64,000 nt of DNA from Membranipora membranacea (GCA_914767715.1 OU612065.1:5144001-5208000); one strand, 5' to 3'; positions 34,755 through 49,700 are shown, counted from the stretch's first letter. The notes: a model not told the origin generated them from the sequence alone. Program-made: numbers and translations.

Positions 34755-34986
34755 ACCAGTTATCAATTCTCATCGTTTATTGGACTATGAGCATTGAGGC
34801 AAGCAGCGCTATACTCAACAACACTCAAGCATTATAAATATAAAACTTATCTCAAGTTGGCTGATATCTCAGATCAGTGTACGCTACAACAACATACTGC
34901 TCTACTACTCTCCACCGTCAACTATCTCTGTATCTCACACAACATCTCACACAACGCTTACAAGAAGAATATTTATTGTGATAAAG
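34755..34986 (+). other. putative 5' untranslated exon of the first GATA gene
   Basis: It begins about 30 bp after a TATA-like site and ends at GATAAAG|GTAGGC (34986/34987). The next acceptor, ATCCTTACAG (35847-35856), is followed 22 nt later by the start codon at 35879. No long frame is open in it. Transcript data would be needed to fix the 5' end. Confidence 0.35.
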
Positions 34987-35878
34987 GTAGGCCTTACATC
35001 CATTACACCATTTATCTATTTAGATAAATTTGTCTTATATATAACTTCTTGAGATGAACACAAACTCAGTGCTTGTTAATCTACATTTACACCTTGCCGG
35101 ATACTCTAGCCTACAGGCTTGTGATCTTTCGCAGTAGTTTGAGTCTAATGGTAGACTGATTAATTAGGATTTAATATGACTATCAGTTATCCTCTACATC
35201 ATTGTAATGGTAAGATTTGTATTTAGTCTGAATATTTTTGGGAGTACTCTCCTCACGTTATTTTACTGCTTATTGTTTCCCACGCCCTGCATACGCTGCG
35301 ACTTTCTTGATTGAGCCTCGCATGCTTTCATAGTTTTAAATATTTGCAAACATGATACTTGCTCTTGTTGTGAATAATTGGTACAATGTGATGTAATAAT
35401 TGTATTTTAGACCATGTAATATCAATGCAATTGTCAGTCAATAATAACACATGCGAAATTGTATCTGCCTCCCATAATTGAAATTCTGTTCTTTAAAGTT
35501 CATTTTGATGTGATCATAACTGTCAGCAATGTCAATTATTTAAATCCGCCAATAATGACTTAAGGTAAAAAAAATTTTGGATTGAGCGGAGCTATCCAAT
35601 AATAGAAATGCAACATATTTTAGTATATACCATTTATATTATTATTATTGTTGCAATGTGTCACAAGTTGTAAACAATCATTTACAATAAACTAGCCGTC
35701 ATCACAACACAAGGTCAGTTCATATGACGGTTGGCGGTCACAAGTTTATCATCACAACTCATAGCTAGGCTAAATTTGCTAACACACGGTGAATCAGAGC
35801 ATTATTATTTTGAGCGCTGGTGTAGTTTTATCTTGTATAATATAATATCCTTACAGAAGGTAACATACATCAGTTAGC

Positions 35879-38800
35879 ATGGCAGTTGTTGATACAGCGG
35901 ACTATTCTAAGTGCATGTCTTCTCACATCCACCAAACCTCCGCTCATAAATACGGCGATATGGACATGATGTCAACAGCAGTAGATTATGAGAAAATGTA
36001 TAACTGTTACAGTGCCGCTGCACCACCATACCCTATATTACAGGTAAGGTCAGCAAATAATTTCTACATTTCCTTCCGATATAATCTAAAATATGATTTG
36101 ATTTTGCCAATAAGTTTTGTTTTTGGAGATCGTTATTTGATAGTCAGAGAAAAAAACACTCAGTACTTTGACACTAGCATGTCAGTATTTAGACCCTGTA
36201 CAGTGTCTTGATTACCGCAAGTTGTCCTAGAACGCCATAAGTCATAAATAAAATTGTCAAATTGTTTTATTTCTAAATGTAAGCAATTTCAGCATGATGT
36301 AACAAATAATAGAATTTTGATTACTAAACAACTGGTTGTTCTTTGATGTGACCTGTTGACCCTCTATTAGGCTAGCTGGCTTTCGATGCGCATCAAGCTG
36401 GCTCTGAAATCATCAATTCACAAGTCGTGTCATTTCTGTAATGATTTAAACATCATTTAGAGGCTGTTACAGTATAGGATTTAGCCAAATCACAAGTATT
36501 TCTTAGTGGCTCATCAGTTTGACAGTATAGCAGGGTAGTGTTAAGCCTATTTAGATTAGTTCTCAGTATAAATTAGTGGATTATTGAGTTGAAATGTGCT
36601 TGTGGGGATCATGACTATGTTATCACTGCTTCTGGAGGTAAGTTCTGAGTTCTAACACTACATGCTGCTGCCATGGAAAACATGACTATGTGAAACAAAC
36701 ATCACTTGGAACCTCAATACAGGGTCTTTCCTTTCAGAACTTTACACATTATATGGCATGGAATGCTTGGTAGAAGCTATTCCTCATTGGCAATTAGTGT
36801 CCAGGGCACAAAAGAAAGCTTCCCAGCCATATTTTATAATGTTATATGAGTTTGACTATAACCAGGCTAATCTTCTCAATCCCGATTTGTCATCTACCCT
36901 ATTATCCATTTCAATGTTTGATTGTTGTCTTGAGCAATATGACAAAAGTGAGATCAAGCCAATAATGGGCAGCTCACGTCTGTCCTAGTCTGTGGCACTG
37001 ACTTGCGTTTGTTCATAGTACTTAAATTCGCATTGTCTTAGATCTTTAAACAATGGATTTTGTCAGTTTGTACTGGATGTTTGGTCCATTTTGTGTTGTG
37101 TATTGTTGTTGCATAAGTTTGATAAATTTTCTCAATTTTGGTCATTTTTGCGTAACTGTCAGGGAGTGTTGACTGAAGCTGCAGGCTGAGTTGTGACTGA
37201 CTGCCGTATTTCAGAGTCGTGATATCGTATTCTTTTGTATCAACCAATATAATTTTGTTTTTACAGGCTTCCTACCCTCCATCGGGTTATGAAAATGCTG
37301 GGTTCGCATCCTCTCAGTTTGCAAATTCTAAGTCTGCACTGAATAATATGGGCTATGGACAGCAGACTGCAACATGGAACAGCATACCTCCAGGTTTGTC
37401 TTAGCTAACACTAACGTCTATATGTGTGCATTACCTGTTGATAGTGTATTTGGATCCTTTCAGAATTCACAAGCGTCCCAACTTTATCCTAATGAGTTGA
37501 GTTTGATAAATTTTTTGGCAGCGTAATCAATTTGTGAACTTACATGCAAAATTTGATGTACACAGCCCTGCACATGTCGGAAATTTGAGTAAAAAATTAC
37601 TTAAATTTATCTCATTATTTCTTCAATTTATGAAATCATGAAAATTCATCATAACCAGAACTAGAATTGGCAGATCAGTCATGTTAGCTAATATTGCTCA
37701 GATATATTTCCTGGAGTAGAATGTATGCCTGTATTTCATCATTATTTCCAGACATACTTTTTTCTAGCAAGTGCATCTTAGATTATCGTCACATGAGTCC
37801 TCCTCACATCACCATCAATCTTATCATTTCTTGTGGTCGGTTCTTCCCTGCCAAAAAAATTCTTTAGGGTGACTCAATAGATGTCAACATGTGAACAGAT
37901 GGCCACCATTCCCAATTCTAGACCCCTGTCTTTGTTCTGTGGGTAGATAACAGCCACCTTAACCAACAAAAGTACTAACTGTTTATATTTCACATTTCCC
38001 CTGTTGCATGTCTTGTCATTGTTTCTGGTGGCCTCATTTGCCTTACATGAAACGACATGAACAAATATTTCAGGGCATCATATAATTTTCCAGGGTTCTT
38101 GACATTTTGACAAGAACTTTGAACCATAACAAGTATTGAGTTCACATTTACCATGTGACTTTTTTAATTCATCACGATAAATTTTAAGGTGACTAATTCA
38201 CCATGATTTTCAATTAAGTCTTTACATCAAAGTTTTTTTAATATTCTTCCATAAATCATTGTTTCCTGCTAATTAATCATGGAAACAATGGACATGATAT
38301 CGTTAATAATAATTCTTTTATGAAATCATCATCATCTCATTGCTCAACTATGTCATTGCAGCTTAATTCATACTAGACTTCCGTGAACGCCGCACGTTTT
38401 AAACCATATTCCGTCCCTTTACCATATTCTCACTGCTTATTCTGTTGTTCTATTTTTAGTGTCTGTGGCTTATCCCCCTCCTGCACATTCCACAGGCCTG
38501 ACTAGTAGCGACAGTGTTTATGACATGTCAGCGTATAACAGAGCACAGACAATGTACCCTTACACAGATAACCAAGGAGTATGGGCCCAAGGCTATGCTA
38601 ACATGACGGATGTCAGCCAGTCCTCTCCCGATAGTCTTAGTACCTCAGGTAAGGAGTGAATTCGGAGTTAAATGTTATTGGCTCTACAAATGGTGCCGGA
38701 ATTCATTATAAGTGAGTTTTTAACTTGCTTTGCTAAGTTTTGAACCGCACCAAGCACCTGCTGCATAATAGATGCTGATGATAGGCGGCGACAAATACAG

Positions 38801-41800
38801 CATGGCCGTAGCTAGGTTTTCTTATCAGAAGTTTGTTACTAGAATTGTTTCAGCGTATAGTAGTCACCAGTTACCTACAGAATGTTACAAACTTTAGGCA
38901 GTGTGCACTGCACAGCATTGAGCGCTGGCGACTCTCTAAATGTCAAACATGTAGTCTCTCTGTCATGAGGTCAACATACACTGTCAAAATAAAACATCAA
39001 AACAATCATGGGTCACTTGCAAGTTTTTAAATATTTTTGCATAACTTAAGTAGTAGTAGTACATCAACAAATCTAGCAAGGTGCAAGCCGCTTACAAAAA
39101 AAAATTCTGAGGCAGTTCCATTTTATGTTTTAATCAATAAGTTAAAATTCAACCGTGGAATTTGCTGCACTCAATAGTCATCTTTCTGTGGAAAATAATG
39201 TGTGTTGAGTCCTTTTCTTGTAAAAAAAAATCTGTGTTTGTTGCTTTGAGTATTTTTTTGGCACTTGATGGTGGTTTTATAAAACACTGGCCTTTGCTGT
39301 GTTTATCATAAAGCATCCGCCTTCGTAAAGTAAGGCAAACAGCAGTGAATATACAAACCAAATTATGGTTCTTACTTGGTATTTTTAGCATGATTGAGAG
39401 TTTTTGGTAAATTTTTATGACCAGAGTGTGCCATTGTTTGTAAAACATAATTTTAATTGACCCCAAACTCTCAAGCGGTATTACAAGAGAACATCTTCAG
39501 ATCACCACAAGACAGCGTTTGATGCACTTTTCTTCTCAAGGATCAAGTTGTTAGTGTTGTTTATAACTAGAGTTATTTTGTCAAATGGGTAAAGGAGAAA
39601 ATCAGATGCAATCGTATGTAGCCTTGAGTGGAAGGGACAAGTCATAGATTGTCACCAGGCACAGTATATAACTGCCAAATAGTTTGAATAAATCTGCTAA
39701 TGATAACTAACAACCAATAAAATAGCGGCAGTGCCGATCACAATCATACTATCGGATACCTTATGACTTTCAATGACCTAAAACTCATTTGGAATCATTT
39801 TAGATGGTCTGTCGATAAAAGCCTTCATTAAAAAAAAGAAAACATTTTTTATGATTCGACAGAAATGATTGACATAAGGCAATACTTAGTTGTTTTATTG
39901 AGGAAGAAATCAACTCAAAAGTTACAATTTGTTGTAACAAGAAATATTTATGTGTTTTATTTGTGAGATGGTATCATGAATTAAATTTTTCTGCCCATTA
40001 AGATGATATTTCTAACAAAAATATTGTCTATTATTTTAGACAATGCATTTTTGCATCAGGATTTGGGTGGCGGTATATGTCATAAGCTTCCGAAATTTTC
40101 TAGAGCTAGCAACATAAACATTATTACGGCCTGAACAATTGAAGCAATTTTTGCTGTTCTGTCTACTCTACACCATAATATTTTAAAAAGTGTTCGTCAA
40201 GAATTCTCACCAACACAGCTTATGTAAGTTTTGTCATTAAATATTATTTTTTCATTAATTTACAGAAATGACACAGCATGCTTCAATGGACTCTGATTTC
40301 TACAGTGACAGTAGGGAGTGTGTTAACTGTGGCTCTATATCTACACCACTGTGGAGAAGGGATGGTACAGGCCACTATCTCTGTAACGCCTGCGGTCTCT
40401 ATCACACTGTCAATGGGCAGAACAGACCTCTTATGAAAAGCGCTCAACGCCGATTGGTAAGCAAACAAAATCACCAAAAATGTCAACATTCAACATTTTT
40501 TATCACTTTGATTCAATTTGTTTTTGCCTGGGTTTGGTTTTATTTTCCTCAGAAATAAGGGTGTATTATGACCAGCCCAGTTCTACTCTAATATGAGATT
40601 CGAGGAGTGAAACTTGTTTTTGATTTGTTAGAAATGGAGACCGCAATTAGTACCAGTTGCATATCGCTTTTTGGAGATTGTTTTGTTCATTCTTGGCAGC
40701 TTTCCTCAAGAAAATTGAGTCAAGACATTATTTGGGTGTCACTCAATATTTATTACAATCCCTCCTAGTCGGCTCTTTCTACGGTTGAGCATTCATGTTG
40801 CGAACACCGTCAAGTCACCTAAAACATTACATCTCCAAGATTTTGTGAAATGCTTTGAATTATTTTCTGCGCAGTAATAGCAGACCAATGTAATTTCTTG
40901 TTTGATGGTATTCACAAACAAATAATTTTAATCCTGGGCACTGTACCGATGAGTAATGTTTTACATGCTTATTGATGTATATATATGATCTTAAAAGCTA
41001 AATAATTAGAAAAGAAAAAAAACGGTAGACTGCTATTCATGATTTTTACACCTTTTTGCGGTTATTAGAACAAAAAGCAGCTGAATGGCAGTGTCTAGGT
41101 TATGGCTGCTATTTTAAATTGATTTTGATAAACATGAAATGCTATCAACATAAATTATTATCCTGTAAAGCCAAAATGTAATGCTAATCTAAGTAAGATT
41201 TTTGTTACAGTCATCTTCGAGAAGGCAGGGAGCTTCCTGCGCTAATTGTCACACCACTACCACCACCCTCTGGAGACGTGATAATGAGGGCCAGCCTGTG
41301 TGTAATGCCTGCGGTCTGTACTACAAACTACATAATGTAAGTTATAATCTCAGTAAGTTACAGTTGCCATTTACTGCTGTTTGTGAATGACATGTAAATG
41401 GAAAAGTGTCCTCATCACACCAAACCCGATAACAATAAGTACGACTGACAGGTCACTAGTTTAGTGGTCCAAGTCTGCCCGGGTTGGGTTGGGGTTGGGT
41501 TGCTGTTAGCGGTATCCTAATAGTGACTGCCACCCGCCCACTTGGGATGTGGTTGATTATGGAACACCACCACTACTACCAACAATCCTTACAGGTTTGG
41601 AGCATTTAGTCTAAAAGAGTTCCCGACAAATCAAACTAAGAGTGTATTAAACAGGGCAATTTGGCCAATCATTCTTCAGCTTACACACAATTCACATTAT
41701 ATCGGGAATTTTGCTACTGGGAAAATATTTATATCTTACTGGATTTGTTCGGTAGGTTAATCGTCCTCTCACTATGAAGAAAGATGGAATTCAGACCAGG

Positions 41801-43037
41801 AAGAGGAAGCCAAAGACAAGTAACAAAGAAAAACCAGCCAGTAAGTACTGAAATCATGGAGTGTATCAGTCATATCATGAACTTAGTTCAACTTGATTTG
41901 TTACTGTTGAAAACACATTTGACAGTGATGGAATTTTGGAGTAAAATAACTTAATCATAGGAAATAGTATTGAAATAGTCAATACATACAATGAATCGTA
42001 AATGAGAAGTTTGGTTTTAAAATCGTAGGAACCTAAAGCAGGAACAAACTCATATTACATCGATACATCGAGTCATTGAGAAAGTTGTGTCATCTTTTTG
42101 TTTTGACTTGTAGAGCCTAAGACAAATCCAAACACAGTGCAGTCAGCCAGCAGTCACTTAGTCAGCTCTATGAATGATAATCTGAAAAGAGAGACCAAGT
42201 CACCAAATGAAAGCTTGAATTCTTCAAAAATATCTCCGCAGCTGTCTAAATATATCACAAAGTGAGTATAATACAGCAGAGATAGTCCACCTGAGTGTCC
42301 GGTCCAGAATATCTCATCAATACCCCCTAAGCTCTATCTCTTATCTGATTCTGAGAAAGGAATAAAGTGAACGACAAACTTAAACACCATATTATTAACC
42401 TGTAAAATTGTGTAGACACGACATCAGTTACACCATAACAGATCGCTAATGTTTGTATCGTAAATAAAAAGACCCTCTGCACTCAAAGCGCTGAGTAAAC
42501 ATTGGGTAACATTTTTATTATATCCACGCTGACTGAAGACAAAGAATGACAACACTTTTATAGCCCTTCTTAATCATGTCTAGCGAGCACACATTACTCT
42601 GAAGAATATCAAAAGTACAAGTTTTTTTGTTTGAATAAATAGTTCAGGGGAATGAGCTTCAGTTCAATAACGTGATCTGATCGGGTCAAATTTCGAACTC
42701 AAATATTTGTTTACTTCCTCAAACTTTCATGTTTTGATGCGATGATCACATCGCTGTTGTTTTTGTTTTTAGTGATATAGAGTTGACGAAATCAGAATCA
42801 CCCTCGCATCACGATACCTCAATCACAAGTAAAAGTATGGAGTTATCCGCAGCTTACTCTTCTGTAGGCAACACCATGTCTTATCACAACAGCTCTAGCC
42901 TATCCCCACTGTACACTTCTGTGGCGATATCAACCAAACCTCAATCTCTCTCAAACCCACCAGCTTATGACAATTTATACAATACAAACACCAAAGATTA
43001 CTCGTCTCTTTCCAGCAACCAGGTAGCTGTTAATTAA
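35879..43037 (+). CDS. GATA-type two-zinc-finger transcription factor, first of a tandem pair
   Basis: Nuclear DNA-binding regulator of (A/T)GATA(A/G) sites. Eight coding exons join in phase: 35879-36043, 37267-37393, 38460-38648, 40266-40456, 41211-41336, 41756-41840, 42114-42261, 42773-43037; 431 aa. The N-finger has Cys179, 182, 200 and 203 (CVNC-X17-CNAC, with [13 protein letters not shown] between). The C-finger has Cys234, 237, 255 and 258 (CANC-X17-CNAC), followed by the basic tail [20 protein letters not shown]. Each finger has its own exon, as in other animal GATA genes. The Tyr/Ser/Ala-rich N-terminus is a likely activation region. Class is ambiguous: NGQNRPL after the N-finger recalls GATA1/2/3, while the RKRKPK tail and the QRRL linker recall GATA4/5/6. 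Its partner at 46.7-51.4 kb has the same finger exon structure. Confidence 0.93.
41481..41499 (+). other. G-quadruplex-forming motif
   Basis: Four G-tracts separated by TT loops (G3-TT-G3-TT-G4-TT-G3) on the sense strand of the intron after the C-finger exon, about 145 nt past its donor. It meets the standard G3+N1-7 rule; whether it folds in the transcript is unknown. Confidence 0.8.
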
Positions 43038-46000
43038 TCTAATCCCAGGAATATATTTTGTTTCCAAGAAAGTTGGTTGTATCTAAGCTAGCTGGAAATA
43101 GACATTTACAATTCTTATGATCTGGCTTTTTTTCTGATTTCATTCCGTTTAGATGTAACCAAAATCTGACACATTCACTGCGCTGTACAAAAACTCACTT
43201 TATTTACCGCTTGGTTTTGACTTCTTACTGAGTCAGCTGTTACCTGTTTGAAATCGTCGTTAGGTTTTATGATATTATTATGTTTATTTACAGTTAGTTT
43301 GACAAAACTTGTTGTTTCAATTGCTGGCAATCATTCCCAATAGACAGATATGAGTGATTTCTATCGTTTCCTAGTCAAAGTTATTTAAGATTTTCTACCT
43401 TTTTTCAATCATTTCAAATCAGATTGTATATTGTATATTAACTTGATTAATTATGTTTTGATTCATGTTAGCTGTCCCACCAATCCATTATGCTATTATC
43501 AAATAAAGTATACTCAAAAGTATAACCAACTGCAACCCTTAGTAAAATAGCCACCAATACCACTCAGGCCCCTACCAGTATTAGCGCCAACCCTGCTTTG
43601 TTTCAAGCTCACTAACAGATGACAGTTGGTGACATGAACATTTATTTGACTGACACAAGCGTGGTAGCATAACTCCTGCCTGATATATTTCGATGCATGT
43701 CGTCCAGGAGTTATGGGGAGCTGCCTGAAATACGTATGTGGAATATTAATTTTATACCAGCAAGGGTCTTAGTAGTTTTATTTACAATTAGGAAATAACT
43801 TCAAAGCACCAGATGAAAACTTCTATGACCCGCAATGCCGCATAATTCGCAGGTCTTATGGTGTCCATAATTAACTCTTTGGTTAGGTAGTACTAGCCGG
43901 GACTTCAAAAATAATTGGGGATGATGAATTTTAGGTTTTGGTGCAAATCTGGTATTGCAGTGAATAAAGTAGAAAGGCAAATATATATTTATTCAGGACC
44001 AATGGAGACAATCAATCATAAAGTTCATGGTAAGTACTAAGTAGACATGAAAAAGTAAAAATCATCCATATTTTGTTTTCAATAATTATAAAAATAGTTC
44101 GAACATTACAAAGAATTAGTGTAAACAATGTATGAAAAATGATGATTGTAATAGCTTTAGCAAAAAATATTTGTAAATTATGAAAGGATACAGAGAAGCA
44201 AAATATGCATAAAAGTGTATTTATCATTGATCCTTATGATATTCTCAACTTGTGGCCTCAGATCATATCAGAGATTGAGAGTGTTCCATAATTTTAAGTC
44301 TATTTACTATACTCAGTTAGAAGTTGTCTCCTCCTACACATAAAAAAATCTTTTTCTGAGGTTTTTCAGCCAGCCTTGAATATTTGAAATTTTACATGAT
44401 TTAATTGGTGTTTTGATATATGCTCCGATAATATTCTCATATTCGATATCATATTATTGGACTTGTTGATTTTGGTTAAAAATTACCAAAATTAACTGGA
44501 TGCTTACTGCTACTACTGGCTAATTGCTAAACCCGTTGATTGAATCTGTGCTCAAAACATGCTGACAAGGTCCGGAGTAACTTTGCGCAACTTAGATTTT
44601 AGTTTTAAAAATTGCTGCCAACATGCGCTTGAAGACGCTTGACACAATTATGTAATGGAAAGTTAATTACTATTCTCTAATGCGGCGTAGTTGATTTGTA
44701 ACAACTTTTAACCCCAAATGTACTTTAGGATGGGCGAGCATTGTTTGTATGCCACATGATCCATGTAATAAATTTAAATTAAAATTCAAACGCATCATTC
44801 TGACCATTTTTGCATATTCTTACCTTAGATGATTATGTAAGGTTTTGTTGAGTGTTGATGCATGAATTGCCTCCGTAAAATTCCCTACTCTGTGAAAAAA
44901 TTTGCAGGAGTTTATATTAATAACTGTTTGAAAAGATTCACCCTCTCTGCTTATAATTTTTTGATGGTGGAGGTGGAGATTTCTCCCACATACATTTAAT
45001 GAGAACAAATACAACAGCAGAGGGGTAAATTATTTGACGTTGACAGGAAGTTATTTACAGAGGCTATGCATGTATCACTGAGGCTTCATGTTAATCATCA
45101 CTTCTCACGGAGGCAGATAGACAGACACATAGGTTTATCTATCCTTCACTTAGTGTTGCCTGTGTATTGTGAGATATTTGTGGTATATTATCTTCAAACA
45201 GATAAATCTTTTAAAAGACGAAAACAGAAGTTGACTTCCCTACAAGGAAGTTGAAAGACAGCGATAAAAATACAGGACATAGTAAATTTAAACTTGTTTG
45301 TTCTTGCCTTAACTGAACTTTGAATTTAAGTAAAATTTGGTAAATTATGAACTTTACCCGATGACAGTGAATCTCCTCAGGCCATCACATAACAAACTGT
45401 TTTTGAGGTGATCGCCGCCGTCACTACAGGGATCAACAACAACAAAACCACCCCAACAAGTTTGAAAATCCTTGAAATGAGAATGAAATTTTTTCTTGTT
45501 ATATCAAATCATTTACGGGATGATTAATTTAATAAAATAACTTCACTTGTTGACAAATCTAAAGGACTTGAGCTAAAATCATCCATTAGTGGTTTGATTT
45601 AAACAGTTTTTGAATACACCTTCACCATTTTAGATTCTAATTTTGACGGTTGCTATATTTTAGTATTAGGACGCCTATCAGTTTTGAATATAAACTTTGA
45701 AGAGATAACGTTTGTTACAAAGCAAACCATGTGAAAGATAAGAGCGCAATAGCTTCAACAAATCCACTGCTCCACCCCCCAATTCATATTTGACAATATG
45801 CGTCAAGTTATGTGGAGCCATTTTATTTGACGCCAACGGCAGAAAGCAGTTGAGAATCATTTCCAATCTGGAGAGGCTTGAGATTAGCTGCCGTCGTTAA
45901 TCTCTGGTTGTATACTACAGGGCTTATCGCCGCTGCACTATAGCAGGTAAGGTTATATTACAAGCTCAGATAATTCTTTATCATTAAACAGTCACATTAA

Positions 46001-46710
46001 TGATTACAAGCAACCAGTGGTTGAATTATTGTGCCTGTCTAGCTCTCTATCTTTTCATATAAGCTAGCATGTAAATCTTATCGATGTGCTTACAGTTATC
46101 TTTTATTTGGGTTGCTCTCGTCAAACTTAGACAAGACTATCCCAAAACAATACTAACTGCTTATTTTTAATAAAAATTTATTTATGACAATCTTCATCGG
46201 ATTGCACTTCATTCTATTAATCTTAAAATCACAAAATTCACATCTGGTTTCTCCGCGGTTCAGGCTGGAGGTTCAGATTGAGCCTCCTAATCATATCTTT
46301 GGTTATGGTTGAGATAGCTGTTAAGAATGGCAATAGAACTAGATTAACCATATCTCCTGAGAATGGCTGATAGACAAGTTGTTAACAACTTAAACCGTGG
46401 TCCGAATATCAACTGACTAAACCATTACATGTAATGCAGTGCAGTCAGTAAGATCAGCGAATTTCTGTGCTGAGTTGTGATGCTGATTTTGACAGCAGTC
46501 AGTTCAGTATGATGCCTCACGGAATAACGCAACAAAAACATATCGTTGGTTGCTTAGCTTTGGCATCTAGAGTCTGTGTGCATGAACATGGCTGAGTGAG
46601 GATAGCTTGGTATATCAAAAACTGGTAAGGAATTTTTTAGGTGATATTCCATCGAAAGCTTTTTTCATATTTCAAAAGGGCATTTGTGCAGAATTTTGTG
46701 GGAGACCATC
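43038..46710. other. intergenic region between the two GATA genes
   Basis: 3.7 kb without a coding exon. An AATAAA at 43502-43507, 465 nt after the first gene's stop, is its likely polyadenylation signal. A strong donor (AGCAG|GTAAGG, 45946/45947) paired with the acceptor AATTTTTTAG at 46631-46640 suggests a 5' non-coding exon of the second gene ending at 45946. The remainder is AT-rich, with no repeats or open frames I can interpret. Confidence 0.45.
43502..43507 (+). terminator. candidate polyadenylation signal of the first GATA gene
   Basis: First AATAAA downstream of the stop codon at 43035-43037. Confidence 0.45.
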
Positions 46711-49700
46711 ATGACGATGGCACCTCAGTGTACTATTTTATTGTGTTGCAATGAAAGATCTTACATTATGCTGACAAGAGTTGATTTTGTTGAAGATATG
46801 ACGGATGAAAAGAGTAGTACGGCAGCTGTGGCAGTGCCAACTACCCAACTCGATCAGAGCAGAGTGCAGCAGTCAACACGAGATGAAGAGAATAACAAGA
46901 TAACCAATCCTGAGCCGACTACCCACACGACCCTGACAGCCGCTCAGCCAGCCCACACCTCGCTATACAGTACTCATCCTCAACAACAGCCGGCCCACTC
47001 TCAACCACCGCAACCAGACCCCTCACAGGTGTACATGAGGCCTGACCTCAATCAGACCCTATCAGGTCACGAAGTGGAGAACTTCTTCAGTAACCTCGGT
47101 GACCCTCGTACTGGTCAGCCGGTAGTCACAAACGCACCATCAGGGCTGATGGGTTACGATGAAGCAAGCCTGGCTTCACTCTCTAATGCTCAAGCAGGTT
47201 ATGCCAAAGCTGGCTCTCATTATCCTGCAGCAGCTACTGCCGATATCTATAAGAACAGTAACATGTTTAGCAGCTCAGCTACACCAGGACTTCTCTCCTC
47301 ACACTATTCAGTCTCTAACAGGTGAGTCTATCACCGATTTACTTTGATTAAACTTGGTAGGATTAATATCAGTGGTGTTTAGGAATACAGGTCTTTGTCC
47401 GTTAACTAAGGTTTATGAACATAATTTACCAAAAGTGGTTTATGCCATCAGATTTCCAAAGAAGTTTAAAAATATTCTTTTTTCTATCTTTTGCAGATCA
47501 TGGGACGCAAATCCATATTATGCTAATGCAATGACACAATTCGGCTATCCAATACAGACTAATCCTATGGCACAGTATTCAGGTTACATGATTGACCCTA
47601 CCACTGGTGGCTCCTGGGCGGCGGGCTATCCCATGGGAGGATTTCCTAGTAGCACACAAGAAATCCGGAGACATCTCGATGGTGGTGCTGAAAGTAAGCT
47701 ACAATTTCAGATTGTGTATACCATTTTTGTCTGTCTGGGAGGAAATTTGATTGACAAACCGCAAGGAATAAAAGTCTGAAACTGGAAAAATTGACAGAAT
47801 GAAATAAAAATCTCTATATTGAATTTTCGAGATTTTTTTCAAAAGCGATTTTAGCAAGTTTGGCGGTAGTTTGCAAAGGAAGAAAAGGGTTGATCAGACC
47901 ATAGCTTATACTGTTGGTTTGGACGCAAACAGTGGTTAATAATTCTCAGGACTTAATGCGACCAAACTATATGTGCTTTATGATAAGAAACGTTCAAGTT
48001 GTCGCCATATAATTAATAAGTCCATAAAGATTTACAGCTCTAAATCAAATAAAGCTGAGCGCACCTCAAGTGCCTCAAGTATTTCATATTGGTTTGAACA
48101 GGATTGGTCAACAACCATAAACCATCGTAATATGTATATTCTCGAGACGATTTCAAATTTTTTTGTAGCTTTATTAAATGAATTGTTTTTTTCATAGTTG
48201 ACCTCTCCCAGGTTCAAGGTTCTAGTGGTTTGAGTAGAAGGATGCAATGTTTTTTATAGTTTTATTTCTATGTGTTACTCACTCACTACGTAAAATTCCT
48301 GTACGAATTTCAAGCATTGGCTAATTCCATTTACCTATTCCGTTTTGTTGTGGCGAGAGTGCCGTTATTTCAGCTGTGAATGTGGTAGAAATTGGTAACA
48401 TAACCAAACCAGTATGGGGTAGTATGTTTGCATAAAGTGATAATGGAAAGTATAATACAATCAGCTTTGTGACATGGAAACTAACATGTGATAAGATAAC
48501 GCTGGCCAAACTCAAAGGTTACGTCGTGTGACTTTATGCTGATCATGTCTTGGGTTCTGATGTTAGGGAAAAGTTTTGAGCTTCTGAGTTCATAATGAAA
48601 AATTTGATAAGCCTTTAGAATAAATTCATGAACACGTTGAAAAATAGCAGCGTAGGCCAAAATAAAACTGGTTTTCTTAATTTTGGTAATAATTGACCAA
48701 AGAGGAAGGGCCAGAAAGAAATGTGAGAGTTAAACTTACCAATTTTTTTATTAATAAAACAGTTGCAGATGATCCATACTTTGGTGAGAATAGAGAATGT
48801 GTGAACTGTGGAGCTATGAGCACACCTTTATGGAGGAGAGACACAGATGGGCATTACCTGTGTAACGCCTGTGGACTTTACCAAAAGATAAACGGCCTGA
48901 ATCGACCTCCACTAGCAAAACAACCCCCGCCACCAACAACTAAAAAACAATCATCCTCTTCCGTAAGAAAAATTATTGTTATTTCACAGGGAGGGGGCAA
49001 CAAATAAAAACGGGAGATGTGTTTGGCTCTTTAGTTGGATTCGCTTACATTTTGTTTAATATATCAGAACCACAAAGGACAGTGTTTATATATTTCCTTC
49101 CTTGTGATAATGAACACACTCTCTTCAAACGGAGGTCAAAACTTGAGATAAGACAACGTAATCATTTTTGGTAAATGATTCAATTTGCAATTTGAGCATA
49201 ATAGTGAAACATATGGTCCTATTTTTATTAGCGTATTCAGCAACGATTAAGTGAGTATATTATTTAGTAATCAATGCACACATATTAGAGTTATCTACAC
49301 ATACAGTTTACAGATGTGTATGATTCGCTTTACTGTATGTCATAATTACATAACGAATGAAGATAAAACCTTGACCATAGACGGACTTTTATTTTCAGGC
49401 CGGGCTGAGTAGGAGGACAGGATTAGTGTGTGCCAACTGCTCAACAGGTACAACTACACTCTGGAGAAGAAACAATGAGGGGGAACCAGTCTGTAACGCC
49501 TGTGGCTTATATTACAAGCTTCATAATGTAAGCAGACACTTATACGCTTCTCGGCCTATTGGCTAAGAGTGTCATGGCCAATGGCTGATTAGTGCCTGTT
49601 TCAGTTTCTGGCAGCTTGCTGCACACTTACGATTAGGAGGTCCACCATGGCCTCACCTCTAGGATGCATTCTAGTTTACTAGGATGTATCACACTCTCAG

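Noticed and set aside
46684-46710. Possible N-terminal extension of the second GATA protein.
   Set aside because: This part of the frame has no ATG; the first ATG is at 46711, and ATGs at 46768 and 46798 are alternatives.
48693-48762. Upstream extension of the N-finger exon of the second GATA gene beginning TKEEGPERN.
   Set aside because: It reads through the intron; the acceptor at 48762 joins in phase with the preceding exon and the extension has no supporting signal.
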